Shown here one piece after another: positions 5,731-6,989 of a stretch of DNA of 6,989 nucleotides. The DNA comes from an uncultured Veillonella sp. (GTDB lineage: Bacteria; Bacillota; Negativicutes; Veillonellales; Veillonellaceae): assembly GCF_900545205.1 (NCBI RefSeq), contig NZ_UQYC01000082.1, positions 1 through 6,989 on the forward strand, read 5' to 3'. The position numbers and the translations under genes are program-made. The notes beneath the pieces were generated by a model. The model ran no database searches and was not told the DNA's origin. It was given only the letters and a program-made list of their open reading frames with translations. Every line of letters begins with the position of its first letter. Within the stretch, counting starts at the first letter, position 1.

Positions 5731-6744
5731 ATGGCTAAACGAAGAGCATTTTTAGATATAATTAAACAGAAGGGCGCCCTCGTTTTAGATGGTGGGTTAG
5801 GGTCAGAATTAGAACGTTATGGCTGCGATCTTCAACATAAGTTGTGGTCTGCTAAGGTTCTTATGGATCAACCAGATATCATCAAGAAAATACATATTTC
5901 CTACTTAGCAGCTGGAGCAGACATTATTCAAAGCTCTGGCTATCAAGCAACTGTAGCAGGCTTTAAAGGATTAGGGCTTGGTACGGAAGAGGCCATAGAA
6001 CTCGTTAAATTATCCGTTCGTCTAGCAATACAAGCTCGTAATGAGTTCGTGGAAGCCAAGGCAAGTGGGGCTCTTACACTTAGAGGCATTAAGCTAGGAG
6101 AAGAAACAGCAGACGGCGTTAAATATTTTTCTGAAGGTGCATTACCTAAACCATTAGTAGCAGCCTCTGTAGGCCCATACGGAGCTTTTTTGGCGGATGG
6201 CTCTGAGTACCGTGGTTATCCTGATGTACAAACTGAGTATCTCGAGGTGTTCCATATTCCTCGCTTAGCCTTATTCTGTGAAGAAAATCCTGATATACTA
6301 TCCTTTGAAACAATACCATCCTATGATGAAGCCATTGCTATTGCTCGGGCCATGTCTGATCCATATACATCAAGAGGGATTCCTGGATGGATTGCCTTCT
6401 CTTGTAAGGATGAACATCATGTCTCTAGTGGGGAAACAATCATTAAATGCGCGGAAATGATCGATAAGGTTCGTCCTATAACCGGTATTGGTATCAATTG
6501 TACTAAACCTGAATATGTAGAGTCCTTGGTTAAGGATATTCGTACAGTCACTGATAAACCAATTGCTGTATATCCAAATCTTGGTGAAAGCTATGATAGT
6601 GAAACTAAGACTTGGTATGGTGACCCCGGATCCTTTGTTGATTACGTAGATGCATGGCGCGAGGCCGGTGCTAATATTATAGGTGGATGCTGTCGAACGA
6701 CACCTGAAATCATTGGTGATATTGCTAAAAAAATTCATAAATAA
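5731..6744 (+). CDS. mmuM: Homocysteine S-methyltransferase
   Basis: A cytoplasmic zinc-dependent enzyme making methionine from homocysteine with S-methylmethionine, or S-adenosylmethionine, as methyl donor (EC 2.1.1.10). Counting from 5731 (337 residues), it begins with an LVLDGGLGSELERYGCDL segment and LWSAKVL typical of MmuM. SSGYQAT and SVGPYGAFLADGSEYRG follow in order. The three zinc ligands are present: Cys257 in GINCTKPE and Cys320-Cys321 in GGCCRTTPE. It is a single-domain protein without cobalamin- or folate-binding regions, so it is not MetH. Compared with E. coli MmuM (about 310 residues) it has roughly 20-30 extra residues around 109-141, before the SVGPYGA block. Start choice: GGGTGAT at 5721-5727 suits ATG 5731. 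An in-frame ATG at 5719 adds four residues and has only AGAGG 11 bases upstream. Gap to the binding-protein gene is 89 bp; co-transcription is likely but a private promoter is possible. Confidence 0.93.
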   Translation: MAKRRAFLDIIKQKGALVLDGGLGSELERYGCDLQHKLWSAKVLMDQPDIIKKIHISYLAAGADIIQSSGYQATVAGFKGLGLGTEEAIELVKLSVRLAIQARNEFVEAKASGALTLRGIKLGEETADGVKYFSEGALPKPLVAASVGPYGAFLADGSEYRGYPDVQTEYLEVFHIPRLALFCEENPDILSFETIPSYDEAIAIARAMSDPYTSRGIPGWIAFSCKDEHHVSSGETIIKCAEMIDKVRPITGIGINCTKPEYVESLVKDIRTVTDKPIAVYPNLGESYDSETKTWYGDPGSFVDYVDAWREAGANIIGGCCRTTPEIIGDIAKKIHK

Positions 6745-6760
6745 CTAGTAAGTAAATAGA

Positions 6761-6793
6761 AAGACTATTCCTTTATATAGGAATAGCCTTTTT
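6761..6793 (+). terminator. Rho-independent terminator after mmuM
   Basis: CTATTCC (6765-6771) pairs with GGAATAG (6780-6786) around an 8-nt loop. Beyond one A-C mismatch the stem continues with AAG/CTT, and TTTTT (6789-6793) follows. It lies 16 bp after the stop codon. It shares the ACTAT/ATAG flavour of the MFS terminator at 958-993 but is not a copy of it. Confidence 0.85.
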
Positions 6794-6860
6794 AGATTCT
6801 AGTAAAAGATTATTAGCTTGTAGTATGTGATATAGAAACGGAAATAGTAATGTAAATATA

Positions 6861-6892
6861 ATAAAAGAGGTGATATATTAGTATTACCTCTT
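6861..6892 (-). terminator. Second (distal) minus-strand terminator downstream of tRNA-Ser
   Basis: AAGAGGTGATAT (6865-6876) and GTATTACCTCTT (6881-6892) form a 12-bp stem with two G-T pairs (as read on the plus strand) and an ATTA loop. On the minus strand the stem runs into TTTTATTAT; on the plus strand no T-run follows. This orientation fits a backup stop for the tRNA transcript. The 6789-6864 stretch before it shows nothing else. Confidence 0.55.
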
Positions 6893-6904
6893 CTTATGGA
6901 TAAT

Positions 6905-6932
6905 AAAAAAGCAGTGCTTAAGCACTGCTTTT
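6905..6932 (-). terminator. Palindromic terminator of the tRNA-Ser transcript
   Basis: A perfect palindrome spans 6907-6932, with core arms GCAGTGCTT (6911-6919) and AAGCACTGC (6920-6928) and flanking AAAA/TTTT. On the minus strand the hairpin is followed by TTTTTTATTAT, a good T-run, and it starts only five bases after the tRNA 3' end. The plus-strand reading also has TTTT, so it could stop transcription in both directions. Confidence 0.85.
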
Positions 6933-6936
6933 ATTA

Positions 6937-6989
6937 TGGCGGAGAGACAGGGATTTGAACCCTGGGTACGGGATAACCGCACACATGAT
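6937..6989 (-). tRNA. tRNA-Ser, 3' part (5' part outside window)
   Basis: Read on the minus strand from the window edge: the 3' strand of the anticodon stem (TCATG), a long variable arm with stem GTGCGG/CCGTAC and loop TTATC, the T arm CAGGG-TTCAAAT-CCCTG, the acceptor 3' strand TCTCTCC, discriminator G and encoded CCA (ending at 6937). The long variable arm restricts it to Ser, Leu or Tyr. The G discriminator, the acceptor TCTCTCC and the overall match to bacterial serine tRNAs point to Ser. The D arm, anticodon loop and anticodon lie beyond the window, so the isoacceptor cannot be named. Confidence 0.9.

Noticed and set aside
6278..6738. Plus- and minus-strand short frames within mmuM
   Set aside because: They are shadows of the coding sequence, whose catalytic Cys motifs are intact across the whole region.
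1..6989. CRISPR array, insertion sequence, prophage or defence island
   Set aside because: No regularly spaced repeats, transposase, integrase or phage-like proteins are present; all coding regions are metabolic or transport genes.

Overview
The window looks like a stretch of chromosome from a low-to-moderate GC member of the Negativicutes, most likely Veillonella or a close relative. This is an inference from the overall character of the proteins, the AT-rich spacers and the strong AGGAGG-type ribosome binding sites; no database search was possible. The gene content is ordinary metabolism and transport. I see no phage, transposon, CRISPR or defence genes, and I do not think the window holds a large undescribed system. 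The less ordinary signals are small dyads that overlap promoter elements around the last two-gene unit.

Layout. Positions 1-921 (+) hold the C-terminal two thirds of a major facilitator superfamily (MFS) transporter whose start lies outside the window. It ends at a strong hairpin terminator (958-993) and converges on pepT (1107-2330, -), a complete tripeptide aminopeptidase. The convergent gap also carries a widely spaced perfect 12-bp inverted repeat (1026-1079). A 244-bp divergent intergenic region with a candidate promoter in each direction separates pepT from a large OPT-family oligopeptide transporter (2575-4512, +), which ends in a 13-bp-stem terminator (4588-4634).

Next, after a 343-bp spacer with candidate promoters, a promoter-proximal dyad and a leader hairpin, comes a lipoprotein amino-acid-binding protein of the polar amino acid ABC family (4856-5641, +). 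It has no permease or ATPase gene after it. It is followed instead by a homocysteine S-methyltransferase gene, mmuM (5731-6744, +). Between them sits a perfect 13-bp dyad containing an extended -10 promoter element. A terminator follows mmuM. The window closes with two tandem minus-strand terminators and the 3' part of a tRNA-Ser gene on the minus strand, cut by the window edge.

How the genes fit together. PepT and the OPT transporter form a plausible divergent peptide-use module: import of small peptides, then removal of N-terminal residues from tripeptides in the cytoplasm. The binding protein and MmuM suggest an amino-acid or sulfur-amino-acid acquisition unit: capture of an amino acid outside the cytoplasmic membrane, and methionine synthesis from homocysteine using S-methylmethionine or S-adenosylmethionine as methyl donor. 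The ligand of the binding protein cannot be read from sequence alone, and the link to methionine is inference from adjacency.
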